Source of the DNA: a virus
Virus record (IMG/VR): IMGVR_UViG_3300017605_000586
Coordinates: 1 to 36,708 of that record
Direction: 5' to 3' (one strand)
DNA length: 36,708 bases
Shown here piece by piece: positions 1 to 7,542 of the stretch (positions within the stretch are counted from its first letter, which is position 1; the number at the start of each line of letters is the position of its first letter). The notes beneath the pieces are model-generated. The model saw only the letters and a list, made by a program, of their open reading frames with translations. It was not told the origin of the DNA and made no database searches. The position numbers and the translations under genes were made by a program.

Positions 1-90
1 CGGACCGTGGCGGAATGGGGCGTGCGGGAGCTAAAGCCCGCGCTCGACGCCGGGACGATGCCGCGCGCGCTCCTCGGGGCGGGCTCGTGA
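1..90 (+). CDS. C-terminal end of an unidentified rightward gene (cut by window start)
   Basis: The first frame is open from the window edge to a TGA at 88-90, giving about 29 residues that end in PRALLGAGS. The stop overlaps the GTG start of the resolvase gene (GTGA), the coupling used throughout this genome, which is the main reason to believe it is coding. Too little is left to assign a function. Its position next to a resolvase and a nuclease suggests the replication/recombination set. Confidence 0.5.
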   Translation, partial: RTVAEWGVRELKPALDAGTMPRALLGAGS

Positions 91-668
91 CGCGCCCTCC
101 GGTCGTGCTCGCGCTCGACCAAGGCGCGGATTGCGGCTACGCGACGAACGGGTCGGGGCGCCTCGAATGGGGACTCCGCCATTTCCGAATACGAGAGTCC
201 GAGCGCGACGACTCGATGCGGCTCCTCCGGTTCTACGATTGGCTCGCCGAAAAGACGAGTCCGCCAAGCGGCCCGCGCGCCGAGCTCGTCGTCCACGAGG
301 GCGTGGTCCGGTTCGTCAAGGACCGGCCGAACCTCGCCGGGCCCGAGTACGTCGCCGCAATCAAACTCTATTGCGCTCGCATGGGAATTCGCCGTGTCGA
401 GGTCCCGCCCTCGAGCTTGAAAGCGTTCGCGCTGCCCACGCCGAAACTCCCCAAGAGGCGCAAGGGCGACCCGCCGAGGCCTCGTCACGACCAAGGCAAA
501 CCCGCCATGACGGCCGCGGCAATGGCCCGGCTCGACGAGGAGCACGCTTGCACGACCCTCGCGTTCGACCTAACGGACGACGAGGCCGACGCCCTTTGGT
601 TGTATTGGTACGCCGTCGCGAAGCTCATTCCAACGGAGGGGGGAGCATGTCTACGGAAACCGATTTGA
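87..668 (+). CDS. RuvC-like Holliday junction resolvase / RNase H-fold nuclease
   Basis: This 193-residue protein has the layout of phage RuvC-like resolvases. A first strand, VVLALDQGADCGYAT, carries the first acidic residue just after the start. An ELVVHEG segment supplies a conserved glutamate near residue 70. The C-terminus has DDEADALWLYWYA, matching the D-E-A-D-A helix that completes the metal site in RuvC/RNase H folds. Such enzymes cut four-way junctions, in phages to resolve recombination or replication intermediates before packaging. I chose GTG at 87 because it overlaps the preceding stop (GTGA) and begins just before the first strand; an ATG at 15 would add an Arg/Ala-rich leader unlike the family. 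The 3' end overlaps the next start by 22 nt. The class is well supported; the substrate is inferred. Confidence 0.8.
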   Translation: MTRPPVVLALDQGADCGYATNGSGRLEWGLRHFRIRESERDDSMRLLRFYDWLAEKTSPPSGPRAELVVHEGVVRFVKDRPNLAGPEYVAAIKLYCARMGIRRVEVPPSSLKAFALPTPKLPKRRKGDPPRPRHDQGKPAMTAAAMARLDEEHACTTLAFDLTDDEADALWLYWYAVAKLIPTEGGACLRKPI

Positions 669-1102
669 TTGGCCGGCTACAGTCGTTGAAAGGCGAAGCT
701 AAGGCGTACGAGAACGAGGCGGGCGGGTTACGCGTGTCGGCGAAAAACCTCGAGAAGCTCGCGCGGTCCAAGCGCGCGGAAATGGACCGGCTACTGTCCG
801 AGTACCGCGCCAACCAATTGAATATGTTCGACGGCTCCGTCACGGCCGCGGACGGCGACCGCGCGGACGTTATCGTCAACCACGCGGGCGAGGTTCTCAA
901 GGACCGGACCGGCAAATACGGGTCGGGTCCGACGACGCTTTCGTCCGGCCTGTACGTCTTGACCGCGGACGGCCTCGACGTCGAGCGGTTCGCCGACTAC
1001 CCGGTCGCTCCGGTCGCGGTCGGCGACCAAACGCTCGTGCGCGAGGCCGAGGAGGCCGAGCCGGCGGAGGTCGCCACGCCGCACGAGGAAACCCCGTTTT
1101 GA
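647..1102 (+). CDS. Hypothetical protein with N-terminal coiled coil
   Basis: A 151-residue protein starting at ATG 647 behind a purine-rich GGAGGGGGGAG. Residues 1-60 are rich in Lys, Glu, Arg and Leu in a heptad-like pattern, suggesting a coiled coil. The middle (about 60-115) looks like a small beta-rich domain, and the tail is acidic (repeated E-A-E-x-A), as in many phage accessory proteins. I recognise no family. It lies between the resolvase and a predicted nuclease, with overlaps at both ends, so it is translated with them. A role as their partner would be a guess. Confidence 0.75.
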   Translation: MSTETDLIGRLQSLKGEAKAYENEAGGLRVSAKNLEKLARSKRAEMDRLLSEYRANQLNMFDGSVTAADGDRADVIVNHAGEVLKDRTGKYGSGPTTLSSGLYVLTADGLDVERFADYPVAPVAVGDQTLVREAEEAEPAEVATPHEETPF

Positions 1103-1683
1103 ACCTCGAAGCTACCGCCGAATGGGCGCTCGGGCAGCGTGGACAAGACGCGCTGGAGGCATGGCTCTCCGCGCGCCGGATTGGGTTCGTCCGGTACTAC
1201 CGCATCGAGGGCGGAGGGGCGCCGTCGGTCCAGGGCATGAACCCCATAGTCCTCCCCGACCTCGGCGTCGTCCACAAGGGGAGGACGTGCGCCGTCGAGA
1301 GCAAGGCAAAGGCGGTCCCTTGGTTCTGGAGGAACCGAGGAATCCTCGTCCATTGCATCGACCAACGGCTATGGAGGGAATACAAGGCGTTCGAGCGGGA
1401 GTCGGGAACGGCGCTCCTCCTCGCCTTTTGGGAGCGGAACGACGCGGCCGACGTCGACCGACTCTACGAGCTCCACGGGCCCTTTCCGCCGACGCATCCG
1501 TTCGCGGCCGGGACGATGCTTTGCGGTTGGCTCGACGAATTGTATTTTGAGCCGTGGAGCACGAACACGGGGGTTTCGGATAGCCGCGTCTCGACGGATA
1601 GGTCGAGCCTCAAACCCTTGGGCGAGGTCCTCGGGGTCGGCGAGCTAGCGCCCCGGCAATTCGGGCTTGGGTTGGAGCCGTGA
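1099..1683 (+). CDS. PD-(D/E)XK-like nuclease
   Basis: A 194-residue protein whose core reads PIVLPDLGVVHKGRTCAVES followed by KAK. This is the pattern P-D, then about 15 residues, then E-x-K, that forms the metal site of PD-(D/E)XK nucleases such as VRR-NUC and archaeal Hjc resolvases. The rest of the central domain (VPWFWRNRGILVHCID, ALLLAFWER) alternates strands and helices as in that fold. Translation begins at TTG 1099, inside the previous stop (TTGA); no better start exists. The last 45 residues are Ser/Thr/Leu-rich and look unstructured. With the RuvC-like gene upstream it gives the locus two different nuclease folds. It could process replication intermediates or degrade host DNA; the motif supports the nuclease class only. 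Confidence 0.65.
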   Translation: MNLEATAEWALGQRGQDALEAWLSARRIGFVRYYRIEGGGAPSVQGMNPIVLPDLGVVHKGRTCAVESKAKAVPWFWRNRGILVHCIDQRLWREYKAFERESGTALLLAFWERNDAADVDRLYELHGPFPPTHPFAAGTMLCGWLDELYFEPWSTNTGVSDSRVSTDRSSLKPLGEVLGVGELAPRQFGLGLEP

Positions 1684-1901
1684 GCGACGGACTTTGGTTC
1701 CCGTCCTCCGAGCCGTTCCATACCCTCATTTTGTCCGCGTGTCGCCGTTGCGGCCGTAGCTCGAGCGCCGAGTACGACCCCGCGGGCGCGCGGATTGGGG
1801 ACGCCGTCTACCGTTGCGCCTGTCCCACGCGGGAGGCGCTACCGCGAACGATTCCTCCGCCCCCGCCATTCCCATTCATCCTCGGCCCGCCTGTCACCTA
1901 G
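1680..1901 (+). CDS. Small cysteine-motif protein
   Basis: A 73-residue protein starting at GTG 1680, which overlaps the upstream stop (GTGA). It has a C-R-R-C pair near residue 21 and C-A-C near residue 49, a spacing that could bind one zinc ion as a ribbon, followed by a proline-rich tail. It is the last gene of the rightward cluster, ending 17 nt before a strong hairpin. No specific family is recognised. Several other small proteins here also carry paired cysteines (27674-27892, 27889-28161, 34173-34457). Confidence 0.65.
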   Translation: MSDGLWFPSSEPFHTLILSACRRCGRSSSAEYDPAGARIGDAVYRCACPTREALPRTIPPPPPFPFILGPPVT

Positions 1902-1918
1902 CGCCCGCTAATGAGTCC

Positions 1919-1948
1919 GGGGAGGCCGTTGGCGCGGCCTCCCCGTTT
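1919..1948 (+). terminator. Hairpin terminator of the rightward cluster
   Basis: A perfect 10-bp stem, GGGGAGGCCG (1919-1928) and CGGCCTCCCC (1935-1944), with a 6-nt loop, is followed on the + strand by GTTT. It lies directly between the last rightward gene and the end of the leftward operon, where a terminator is needed. The U-tract is short, so intrinsic termination may be incomplete. It may also act on leftward transcripts. Confidence 0.7.
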
Positions 1949-1953
1949 CGATA

Positions 1954-2011
1954 GGTCCCGGCTCCGGCTCCCCCGGGGGGATGCAGATTTAGGGGCGCCT
2001 CGGCCGGGACC
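1954..2011 (-). terminator. Long-armed inverted repeat at the end of the leftward operon
   Basis: GGTCCCGGC (1954-1962) and GCCGGGACC (2003-2011) are perfect 9-nt complementary arms around a 40-nt loop, which itself contains the palindrome CCCCCGGGGG (1970-1979). It starts just past the stop of the last leftward gene. As RNA it would fold strongly and could end or protect the late transcript. No U-run follows, so the terminator role is inferred. Confidence 0.4.
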
Positions 2012-2014
2012 CTC

Positions 2015-2161
2015 TCACTCCGCCTTGCGGCTCGGCCACGCCTTGAAAATCCCCAAGAGCGACGCGGCCAACGCGCCCCCGACCGTCCAACCGACGGCGA
2101 GCCCGAACCCGAGGGCGAGCCCGACAACGACCCAATGGACCCAACCCGCGTCGAGGTTCAA
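2015..2161 (-). CDS. Small membrane protein, last gene of the late operon
   Basis: A 48-residue protein starting at TTG 2161 inside the stop of the holin-like gene (TTGA). It reads MNLDAGWVHW, then a glycine- and alanine-rich hydrophobic stretch to about residue 40, then a charged end, FKAWPSRKAE. The hydrophobic part is long enough for one or two short membrane passes. Directly after a predicted holin, endolysin and spanin-like gene, it may be a second holin or antiholin. Codon use matches its neighbours and the coupling is the same, which is why I call it despite its size. Confidence 0.6.
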   Translation of the reverse strand: MNLDAGWVHWVVVGLALGFGLAVGWTVGGALAASLLGIFKAWPSRKAE

Positions 2162-2487
2162 GGGGTCGCCTTTTTCACGCCCGCGCGCTCGAGCGGCCCG
2201 CGGAGGTAGGTTTCATATACGACACTCGCGAGGCTCGACAGGAACAACGAGACGACGACCTTGCCGCCGACCCCGACCTTAGCCGCAATCGCCCCAAAGA
2301 CGCCCGCCTCGGCCGGAGCCGGGCCGAACGCCGTAAAGAACGCGACCAAGGCGTTGAGGAACGGAATTATCACGTTCGGGATTGCCGCCAACCATTTGAT
2401 AGGAACGTACTTGACGAGCAACCCCATTCCAACGAGAACCCCCACGAGCGGCGCCAACGAGTTGAGGATTTGCACGACGGTTTCCAC
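2158..2487 (-). CDS. Holin-like membrane protein
   Basis: A 109-residue protein with hydrophobic segments at about residues 6-27, 33-54 and 78-92 and a basic C-terminus (ERAGVKKATP). The size, membrane topology, short polar N-terminus and position 46 nt downstream of a GH108 endolysin fit a phage holin, which opens the inner membrane to end infection and release the lysin. The start is ATG 2487, preceded on the coding strand by AGGAGGGCG. Holins share little sequence, so the call rests on topology and context. An alternative is a general membrane protein of the lysis cassette. Confidence 0.65.
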   Translation of the reverse strand: METVVQILNSLAPLVGVLVGMGLLVKYVPIKWLAAIPNVIIPFLNALVAFFTAFGPAPAEAGVFGAIAAKVGVGGKVVVSLFLSSLASVVYETYLRGPLERAGVKKATP

Positions 2488-2533
2488 GGTTCGCCCTCCT
2501 GCTACGTGTCCCCGGTCGGGAGTCTCCCGCCCG

Positions 2534-3124
2534 TCACGTCTCCGATTCGAGAAGCTCCCGCTCTATGAACCCGGCCATACGGGCCAAGAGGCCGGCCGCG
2601 AGCTCGGCCGTGTCTGTCACGCCGTCGCGGTCGGCGTCCGTCGTGTCGTTCGTAATCCAGCGTCCGAGGAACCGGACGCGCTCGGCGAGGACCCGGTAAT
2701 AGAGCCGGTCCGAGAACACGGCGCGCACGGCCCGGCGCGTCACGGGTCCGACTATGCCGTCGTCCTTCACGCCGACCGCGCGCTGGAGGAACCGGGCCGC
2801 TTGCTTGGGCCCATGCTGTACGGCGGAGTCGAGCACAAGCTCGAGCGCGTCGGGAGCGGCGAGGAGCGTGTCGGCGCCGGACAGCTCGTAGTATCGAAAC
2901 CGGAGAATGTCTCGAGCCTCGTAGAGCGGGAGCGCGCGGACCTCCTCCGCGGTCGCCGGCCGATGGAGGTTCCGCCAGTCGCCGAGCGTGGCGGCCGTTA
3001 TCCCGTGGTTCGTCGGCCCGCCGCGGTCCTCGGGAATGTCGACGAACCCGCCCTCTCGAGCGAGGACGCCGTCGAGCGCCTTGTTTACGACCGACTCGGT
3101 TGCGGCGAGCTCGTCGGGGGTCAA
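2534..3124 (-). CDS. Endolysin: GH108 muramidase with peptidoglycan-binding domain
   Basis: A 196-residue lysin. Residues 20-42 hold EGGFVDIPEDRGGPTNHGIT, the signature of glycosyl hydrolase family 108: the glutamate of E-G-G is the expected catalytic acid and G-G-x-T-x-x-G-I-T closes the active site. GH108 enzymes cleave the N-acetylmuramic acid/N-acetylglucosamine bond of peptidoglycan. Residues 100-135 (QHGPKQAARFLQRAVGV, GIVGPVTRRAV) match the associated peptidoglycan-binding helices. Residues 163-174, DADRDGVTDTAE, fit a 12-residue EF-hand loop (D-x-D-x-D-G-x-x-D-x-x-E), unusual in this family. There is no signal peptide, so it probably needs the neighbouring holin. The start is ATG 3124, overlapping the upstream stop (ATGA). 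Confidence 0.92.
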   Translation of the reverse strand: MTPDELAATESVVNKALDGVLAREGGFVDIPEDRGGPTNHGITAATLGDWRNLHRPATAEEVRALPLYEARDILRFRYYELSGADTLLAAPDALELVLDSAVQHGPKQAARFLQRAVGVKDDGIVGPVTRRAVRAVFSDRLYYRVLAERVRFLGRWITNDTTDADRDGVTDTAELAAGLLARMAGFIERELLESET

Positions 3125-3492
3125 CGGTTCCTCCTGTATCCGTCGCGGCCGTTGAGCCGCTCGACCTTTGGAACGACGACGTCGAGCTTGTCGTCGACGA
3201 TGCCGACGGCGCGGAATAGGCGCGCGTCTCGAGCGCGGCTCCGCTCGTCGGCTAGCTCTTGTTGATACTCGAGGAGGTCCAAACGGTCGTGTATCCCCGC
3301 GAGGTTTTGCTCGAACCGGAGCGAGTCGATTTTCGCCTCGAGCCGGCCGACGCGTTCGTCAACGTTCTTGGCTTGGCTCCTCGTCGCGGAGACTTGCGTT
3401 GCACCGACCCATCCGAGCGAGACTCCAAGAACAACGAGCTTCGCCCAATTCGGTACCTTGGCCCCATTCATGGCGTGCGCGATGGTCCCCAA
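3121..3492 (-). CDS. Membrane-anchored coiled-coil protein (i-spanin-like)
   Basis: A 123-residue protein with one membrane segment near residues 17-35 (WAKLVVLGVSLGWVGAT) and then a long charged region with heptads (VDERVGRLEAKIDSLRF, DRLDLLEYQQELADERSR), predicted to form a coiled coil. One N-terminal anchor plus a periplasmic coil, next to an endolysin, is the architecture of an inner-membrane spanin, which in Gram-negative hosts helps fuse the membranes. No embedded o-spanin lipoprotein was found, and hosts without an outer membrane would not need one, so the role is open. TTG 3492 is favoured because GGGAGGGG lies just upstream; the internal ATG at 3471 has no ribosome site. Confidence 0.55.
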   Translation of the reverse strand: MGTIAHAMNGAKVPNWAKLVVLGVSLGWVGATQVSATRSQAKNVDERVGRLEAKIDSLRFEQNLAGIHDRLDLLEYQQELADERSRARDARLFRAVGIVDDKLDVVVPKVERLNGRDGYRRNR

Positions 3493-3503
3493 TTCCCCTC
3501 CCG

Positions 3504-4832
3504 TTAGACCTTGAACAATTGGACGTCGTCAATCCAAGCGGCGCCGGTTACGCCGTTGAGGTTCACGTCGATTCGGAGCGCGTCGACGGTCGCGGCGAGA
3601 ACAATGTCCGACTGGTAGAGGGTGAACGTTCCGAGGTTCGTTCCAAAGTCGGCGATTGACCCGTTTTGTTGGGGCGCGACGTCCTGGAAATTGTCGGTCG
3701 ATACGCGGAGCGCCCATTGTCCCGTGGTTGGAGCGCCCGCGAGAGCGCCGTTCGTCTTGACCCGAACCGTCGCCCTCCACGTCTCGCCGGAGACGTACCG
3801 AGCTCGCCGGATATGCCGGACGAACTTTCCCGACAACGCGGCGACTGTCAATTTTTGCGACGCCCTCCCGACGTGGACGTTCGCCGGGTTGTATTCCATC
3901 GCGAATGTTGCGCCGGCCGCGTTCGCCTTGCTCCATCCGTCCGCGAACCCGTCGCCGTCCGAGTCTTGCTCGAACGAGCCGACGCCCGCGACTTGGTTGG
4001 TCGTCTTGGCCGGGACGCTTCGAGGGGCGACCGGGAGGCGGTAGGGTTCGACGGGAATGGTCCTCCAATCCCCTTTGCCGAGGAACGCGTCGTCGTAGCG
4101 GTTGTCGAGCGTGGTCCCGCGACCGTCGACCCAAAGCGACCAAGACGTCTCCGCTTGCGTCGCGTAGACGGACCCCGTCACGAAATACCAATCGTTCGTA
4201 CCGACCCGGAACCTCGAGACGACCGGCGTTGACGCGCCGAGCTTCGCGACGATTGCATGAGTGTCGGCGGGCGTGCCTCCGACCCCGTCCGACCGATGCC
4301 AAACGCCGAACGAGTAGCGGTCCCCGGCCGCGATGGTCGCCGCGGCCGTTTGTAGAATGTAGTCCGTGTCGACGAGCCCGGCATGTTTGACCCGTTGCGT
4401 CGACCCGAAAATCACGGGCGGGAACGGGTCGTCGTTGAGAATGGCCCACGTCGCGACCTTGGCGCCCTGCATGGCCCACGAATCCGCGACCCCGTCGGCT
4501 CCCGCGTCCGTGTCGAATGACGGGTTGAGGAGGAGGTTCGTTGCGGCCGAGCCGTCCGGCGCGACGAGCGCGTAGACCTTGGGTTTGAGGACGAGGTCCT
4601 TACCGAGTCCGAGCCAATCGCATTCGCGGCCCAGGAGCATGAGGTCGAGGAACCCGCTCGACTTTGGAGACACGGGGAGCGCCGCGCGCCGCGCGAGGAG
4701 CGTTCCCGCGTTGTCGTAGACGTACATTTCGACCGCAACGATGGATTGGTCGACCGCGGAACCGTCGTCCTTGGCGCGGAACCGATAGACGGGTCCCGTG
4801 TCGCCGTCGTGGAATCCCGGTAGGTCCCTCAT
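3504..4832 (-). CDS. Tail/fibre protein with two carbohydrate-binding-like domains
   Basis: A 442-residue protein starting at ATG 4832, which overlaps the upstream stop (ATGA). The N-terminal 90 residues (GPVYRFRAKDDGS, VEMYVYDNAGTLL) look like a beta domain that attaches to the virion. Two similar modules follow, each opening with an acidic calcium-type loop and a tryptophan (NPSFDTDAGADGVADSW and SFEQDSDGDGFADGW) and ending in strand-rich sequence (WIDDVQLFKV at the very end). This pattern resembles the CBM4/9 jelly-roll fold used to bind glycans. Between the tail-tip genes and the lysis genes, it is a good candidate for host-surface recognition. The family match is by pattern, not search. 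Confidence 0.6.
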   Translation of the reverse strand: MRDLPGFHDGDTGPVYRFRAKDDGSAVDQSIVAVEMYVYDNAGTLLARRAALPVSPKSSGFLDLMLLGRECDWLGLGKDLVLKPKVYALVAPDGSAATNLLLNPSFDTDAGADGVADSWAMQGAKVATWAILNDDPFPPVIFGSTQRVKHAGLVDTDYILQTAAATIAAGDRYSFGVWHRSDGVGGTPADTHAIVAKLGASTPVVSRFRVGTNDWYFVTGSVYATQAETSWSLWVDGRGTTLDNRYDDAFLGKGDWRTIPVEPYRLPVAPRSVPAKTTNQVAGVGSFEQDSDGDGFADGWSKANAAGATFAMEYNPANVHVGRASQKLTVAALSGKFVRHIRRARYVSGETWRATVRVKTNGALAGAPTTGQWALRVSTDNFQDVAPQQNGSIADFGTNLGTFTLYQSDIVLAATVDALRIDVNLNGVTGAAWIDDVQLFKV

Positions 4833-5179
4833 GGCCGGTCGACGACCTCCCGAATAACAATCGGATGGGACAGCGTGAACCACGCGCGGTCGATGCCGGC
4901 CGGGACGTCGACCGTTAGGTCGGTCGCCTGTAGCTTGACCTCGCCGACCGCGGCGTACTCGTCGCCCTGGGGCGCGTACCGATGCATTCCGTTCGCGCCG
5001 TCCACGAACGCGGCTCGAATGACGTGCGGCGCCGTGTTCGGCCTCCAGAACGAGAGCCAACCGGCATGGCCGACGAGGCTACGAACGACGCGGTCCGCCG
5101 TCGTAAACAAAGGCTTGAGGACGGGCCCCGTGTCGTTCTTATAAACCCGCTCGACGTGGTCCCAACGTACGACCGACAT
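4829..5179 (-). CDS. Small tail-associated protein
   Basis: A 116-residue protein starting at ATG 5179, immediately after the stop of the preceding gene, and ending in an ATGA overlap with the fibre gene. It contains the N-D-T-G-P-V element also seen, as G-D-T-G-P-V, near the start of the next protein, hinting at a shared attachment fold. The rest is mixed polar and aromatic sequence (WLSFWRPNTAPHVIR, RAWFTLSHPIVIRE) typical of beta-rich virion proteins. No family is recognised. Position suggests a baseplate or fibre-adaptor role. Confidence 0.7.
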   Translation of the reverse strand: MSVVRWDHVERVYKNDTGPVLKPLFTTADRVVRSLVGHAGWLSFWRPNTAPHVIRAAFVDGANGMHRYAPQGDEYAAVGEVKLQATDLTVDVPAGIDRAWFTLSHPIVIREVVDRP

Positions 5180-5329
5180 TTACCCGACCTCCATGTCTAC
5201 GAGCACGAGCTCGGGAGCCTCGGCCGCGATGGTTTGGGCGAGGTCCACGTCGAGCACGTCCTCGACTCGTTCGACGACGTCCGCCTCGATTGTCTCGGAC
5301 AAGACAACCCCCAATTCTATTGGCGTCAA
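5180..5329 (-). CDS. Very small acidic protein between tail genes
   Basis: A 49-residue protein starting at TTG 5329, which overlaps the upstream stop (TTGA), and ending in TAA directly against the next ATG. It is acidic and helical in character (ETIEADVVERVEDVLDVDL, EAPELVLVDMEVG). The same frame is open far upstream but reads as Arg/Ser/Pro-rich nonsense there, and only this end has normal composition. It fills exactly the gap between two genes, which supports a real coupled gene. It may be a small chaperone or adaptor for tail proteins; the function is unknown. Confidence 0.55.
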   Translation of the reverse strand: MTPIELGVVLSETIEADVVERVEDVLDVDLAQTIAAEAPELVLVDMEVG

Positions 5330-7269
5330 ATGGACTCCGGTACGGCGGCCTCGATTCGTTGCTCCCATCCGAGCGGCAAGGGGAGGTCGTCGACCATGAT
5401 TGGCGTCGACCCGGCCGCGACGACAGCGAGCGGGAGCGCCACGGTCGCCCGGAGGTCGCAACGTTGCCAGTCTTGCGCTAGGTAATTGCCGGCGACCTCG
5501 TCGAATAGGACCGCCCGAGGGAACCGCGCGAGGATGGTTTGCGACGCATACGTCGGGTTGAAACTCGCATGGCCGACCGGGTTTATTTCCACGGTTAGGA
5601 ATTCGTCGTTGAGTTGCTCCGGCGCCGCGCCCGCTCCGGGCCACTCGCCGGCCGCGAACAAGTCCTCGTTTTGAATCCCAATGCCCGGACCCTGGTACGA
5701 CGCTTTCCCGTTGGCGTCCGTGAATACGTCTTGCACCAAGACGCCCGCGGTCGTCTTGAACCGGACCGGGATTCCGACGAGCGGCGTGTTCGTACCGTCG
5801 AGCCGAACCGTGTACGAGAGCATCCGCCATTCAAACGCGATACCGGAATCGACCTTGTAATTCGGCCCGCCCCAATCAATGCCGACGAGGTCGTACGTTC
5901 CGCCTCCGGTTAGATAGAGCTGCCCGGAATTGGCGCCCCCGACGATTGCCGCGTCGTCCGTGAAATGGAGGCCCGCTATCCGCACTTGACCCGAGACGGT
6001 ATTACGCACGACGTAGAGAACGGACGCGGTCGGCCGGACGTCGAAAATGCATCGGTCGACGTAGGAGTCGCCCGCGCTCGAAATGGTAAACGGGTTAACG
6101 TAGCCAATCGGGACGCCGAGGTCGGTTAGGGGATGAATGGTGAACCGCGTATTCGTGATTCGCCGAATGGCCGTAGGTCCGCCGGCGCCGAGCGGCGTTT
6201 GCGCCGAGAAGCAACCCATAAAAAGACAGCCGTGTATGTCGATTACGTCGACGTTCGAGCGAATGGCCGCGACTTGGTTGTGAGACGCAAAGCGAGGCTT
6301 GCCCATGAACATAACGCCGGCGAGGAGGCCGCCCCAAATAATCGGACCCTTGCCGGGCGAGACGATGCACGAGCCGCCACAATCCAACGTCGGTCGGCTC
6401 GTCGGGGTCGTGACCTCTTTTCCCCAAGAGCATCCGCCCCCGACGTTCGTACGCCCCTCGAGCGAGAACCCGTCGCGGAACCGGAGCACGAAATCCCCCG
6501 GCTCGTACCATCCCGTCGGGTTTGCGCCCGTGCCGTCGTCGCCGCGCTTCAAACCGAAATGGCAATACCAATCCTTGATATACCCGTCGAGGAAATCCTT
6601 GTAGAGCTGATTCGCGAGCGGACCGGCGCCAAGCGGGTTAATGAGCTTGAGCCGCATGTAGTAGTAGGTCCCGGGATTGGCGAGTCCGGGGAGTCCGATT
6701 TGCGCCGGCGTGGCCGCGGCCCAATTGTTCGGGAGCGTCCAGCGTGCGCGTTGGTTGAGGATTCCGCCGGCGCACGTAAAGTCGGGAACGAGCGGCAGAA
6801 CCGGCAAGCCGGGCGGGTTGGCCGAGTAGCCGAGCACGGCCCACGCGGCGCCGTTCCAATACTCGGCGACGAACGCCGGTTGAGCTCCGAGGCCGGCGTC
6901 TAAATGCAAGAGGAGGTCGTCGAACGGGGAGAGCGAACCGAACAAACAAAAGTCGTTCGCCGCGAGGCCGCCGAGCGGGTTGTACCCGACCAAGGAATTC
7001 CAGCGTTGCACGGCGACCGGGACTCCGCCGACAACCTCCTCGATGGTACACGCGGCCCAACCGTTGAACGGGTCGCCTACCTCGACGAGCCCGTCGCGCA
7101 TTACGCCGTTGACGCCAACGCGCCCCATGCACGCCCAAACTTTCGAGAGGTCGTAAGCGTAATAATTCACTTGGTCGCGTTGCGCGTCGGCGTGCGTGTC
7201 CGTGTAGTACGTGAGACGGAGCGCGGGAACGGCCGCGTCTTTGTTTACGCCCTGTCCGATACTCGCCAC
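5326..7269 (-). CDS. Tail fibre or spike-like protein
   Basis: A 647-residue structural protein. An N-terminal part contains AEYWNGAAWAVLGYSA and, about 75 residues later, TYYYMRLKL; this Y-W-N-x-x-x-W module recurs near the end of the large protein at 7811-10681. A cysteine- and glycine-rich middle (about 270-460) has repeated short strands (NVDVIDIHGCLFMGC, DSYVDRCIFDVRPT) suggestive of a right-handed beta-helix, as in phage spikes. Residues about 495-540 (LVGIPVRFKTTAGVLVQD, then FTDANGKASY) look like an Ig-like fold. It starts at ATG 7269. The place after the baseplate hub and before fibre genes fits a tail-tip or spike role. No catalytic motif is identified. Confidence 0.65.
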   Translation of the reverse strand: MASIGQGVNKDAAVPALRLTYYTDTHADAQRDQVNYYAYDLSKVWACMGRVGVNGVMRDGLVEVGDPFNGWAACTIEEVVGGVPVAVQRWNSLVGYNPLGGLAANDFCLFGSLSPFDDLLLHLDAGLGAQPAFVAEYWNGAAWAVLGYSANPPGLPVLPLVPDFTCAGGILNQRARWTLPNNWAAATPAQIGLPGLANPGTYYYMRLKLINPLGAGPLANQLYKDFLDGYIKDWYCHFGLKRGDDGTGANPTGWYEPGDFVLRFRDGFSLEGRTNVGGGCSWGKEVTTPTSRPTLDCGGSCIVSPGKGPIIWGGLLAGVMFMGKPRFASHNQVAAIRSNVDVIDIHGCLFMGCFSAQTPLGAGGPTAIRRITNTRFTIHPLTDLGVPIGYVNPFTISSAGDSYVDRCIFDVRPTASVLYVVRNTVSGQVRIAGLHFTDDAAIVGGANSGQLYLTGGGTYDLVGIDWGGPNYKVDSGIAFEWRMLSYTVRLDGTNTPLVGIPVRFKTTAGVLVQDVFTDANGKASYQGPGIGIQNEDLFAAGEWPGAGAAPEQLNDEFLTVEINPVGHASFNPTYASQTILARFPRAVLFDEVAGNYLAQDWQRCDLRATVALPLAVVAAGSTPIMVDDLPLPLGWEQRIEAAVPESI

Positions 7270-7287
7270 GACCCGCCCTCCTCCCCG

Positions 7288-7542
7288 CTACGGCGCTATT
7301 GCGATTTGCTCGTCCGCGATGTTCTCGTTGACCGTGTCCGCAATAGCTTGTTTGATTGCGTTCTTTTCCGGGTTCGTCAACGCTCGGACCGTCACGAACG
7401 GCGACGTCGCGTCCTCGAGTCCCTCCGGCGCCCCGACGTACTTGTTCCCGACGAGCGACGTTATAAGCTGCCGAATCTTGAAATACCGGCTCTTGACCCT
7501 TTGTTCGAGCGCGACCCACTCCGCGACGGTTTGGTAGCTCAT
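7288..7542 (-). CDS. Small helical protein of the tail-tip cluster
   Basis: An 84-residue protein with a basic, helical first half (WVALEQRVKSRYFKIRQLIT) and a second half ending ADTVNENIADEQIAIAP. Its ATG at 7542 overlaps the stop of the preceding gene (ATGA), and it ends 18 nt before the spike-like gene. I recognise no family. Conserved operon position between baseplate and spike genes suggests a tail assembly factor or minor structural protein. Confidence 0.65.
   Translation of the reverse strand: MSYQTVAEWVALEQRVKSRYFKIRQLITSLVGNKYVGAPEGLEDATSPFVTVRALTNPEKNAIKQAIADTVNENIADEQIAIAP

Noticed and set aside
1894-2127. 77-codon leftward frame at the end of the late operon
   Set aside because: Ser/Gly/Arg-rich; it runs through both hairpins. 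The coupled 48-residue membrane protein in another frame explains the region better.
2261-3265. Open frame of 334 codons on the + strand over holin and endolysin
   Set aside because: Antisense to a GH108 lysin with intact motifs; no ribosome site and no family likeness.
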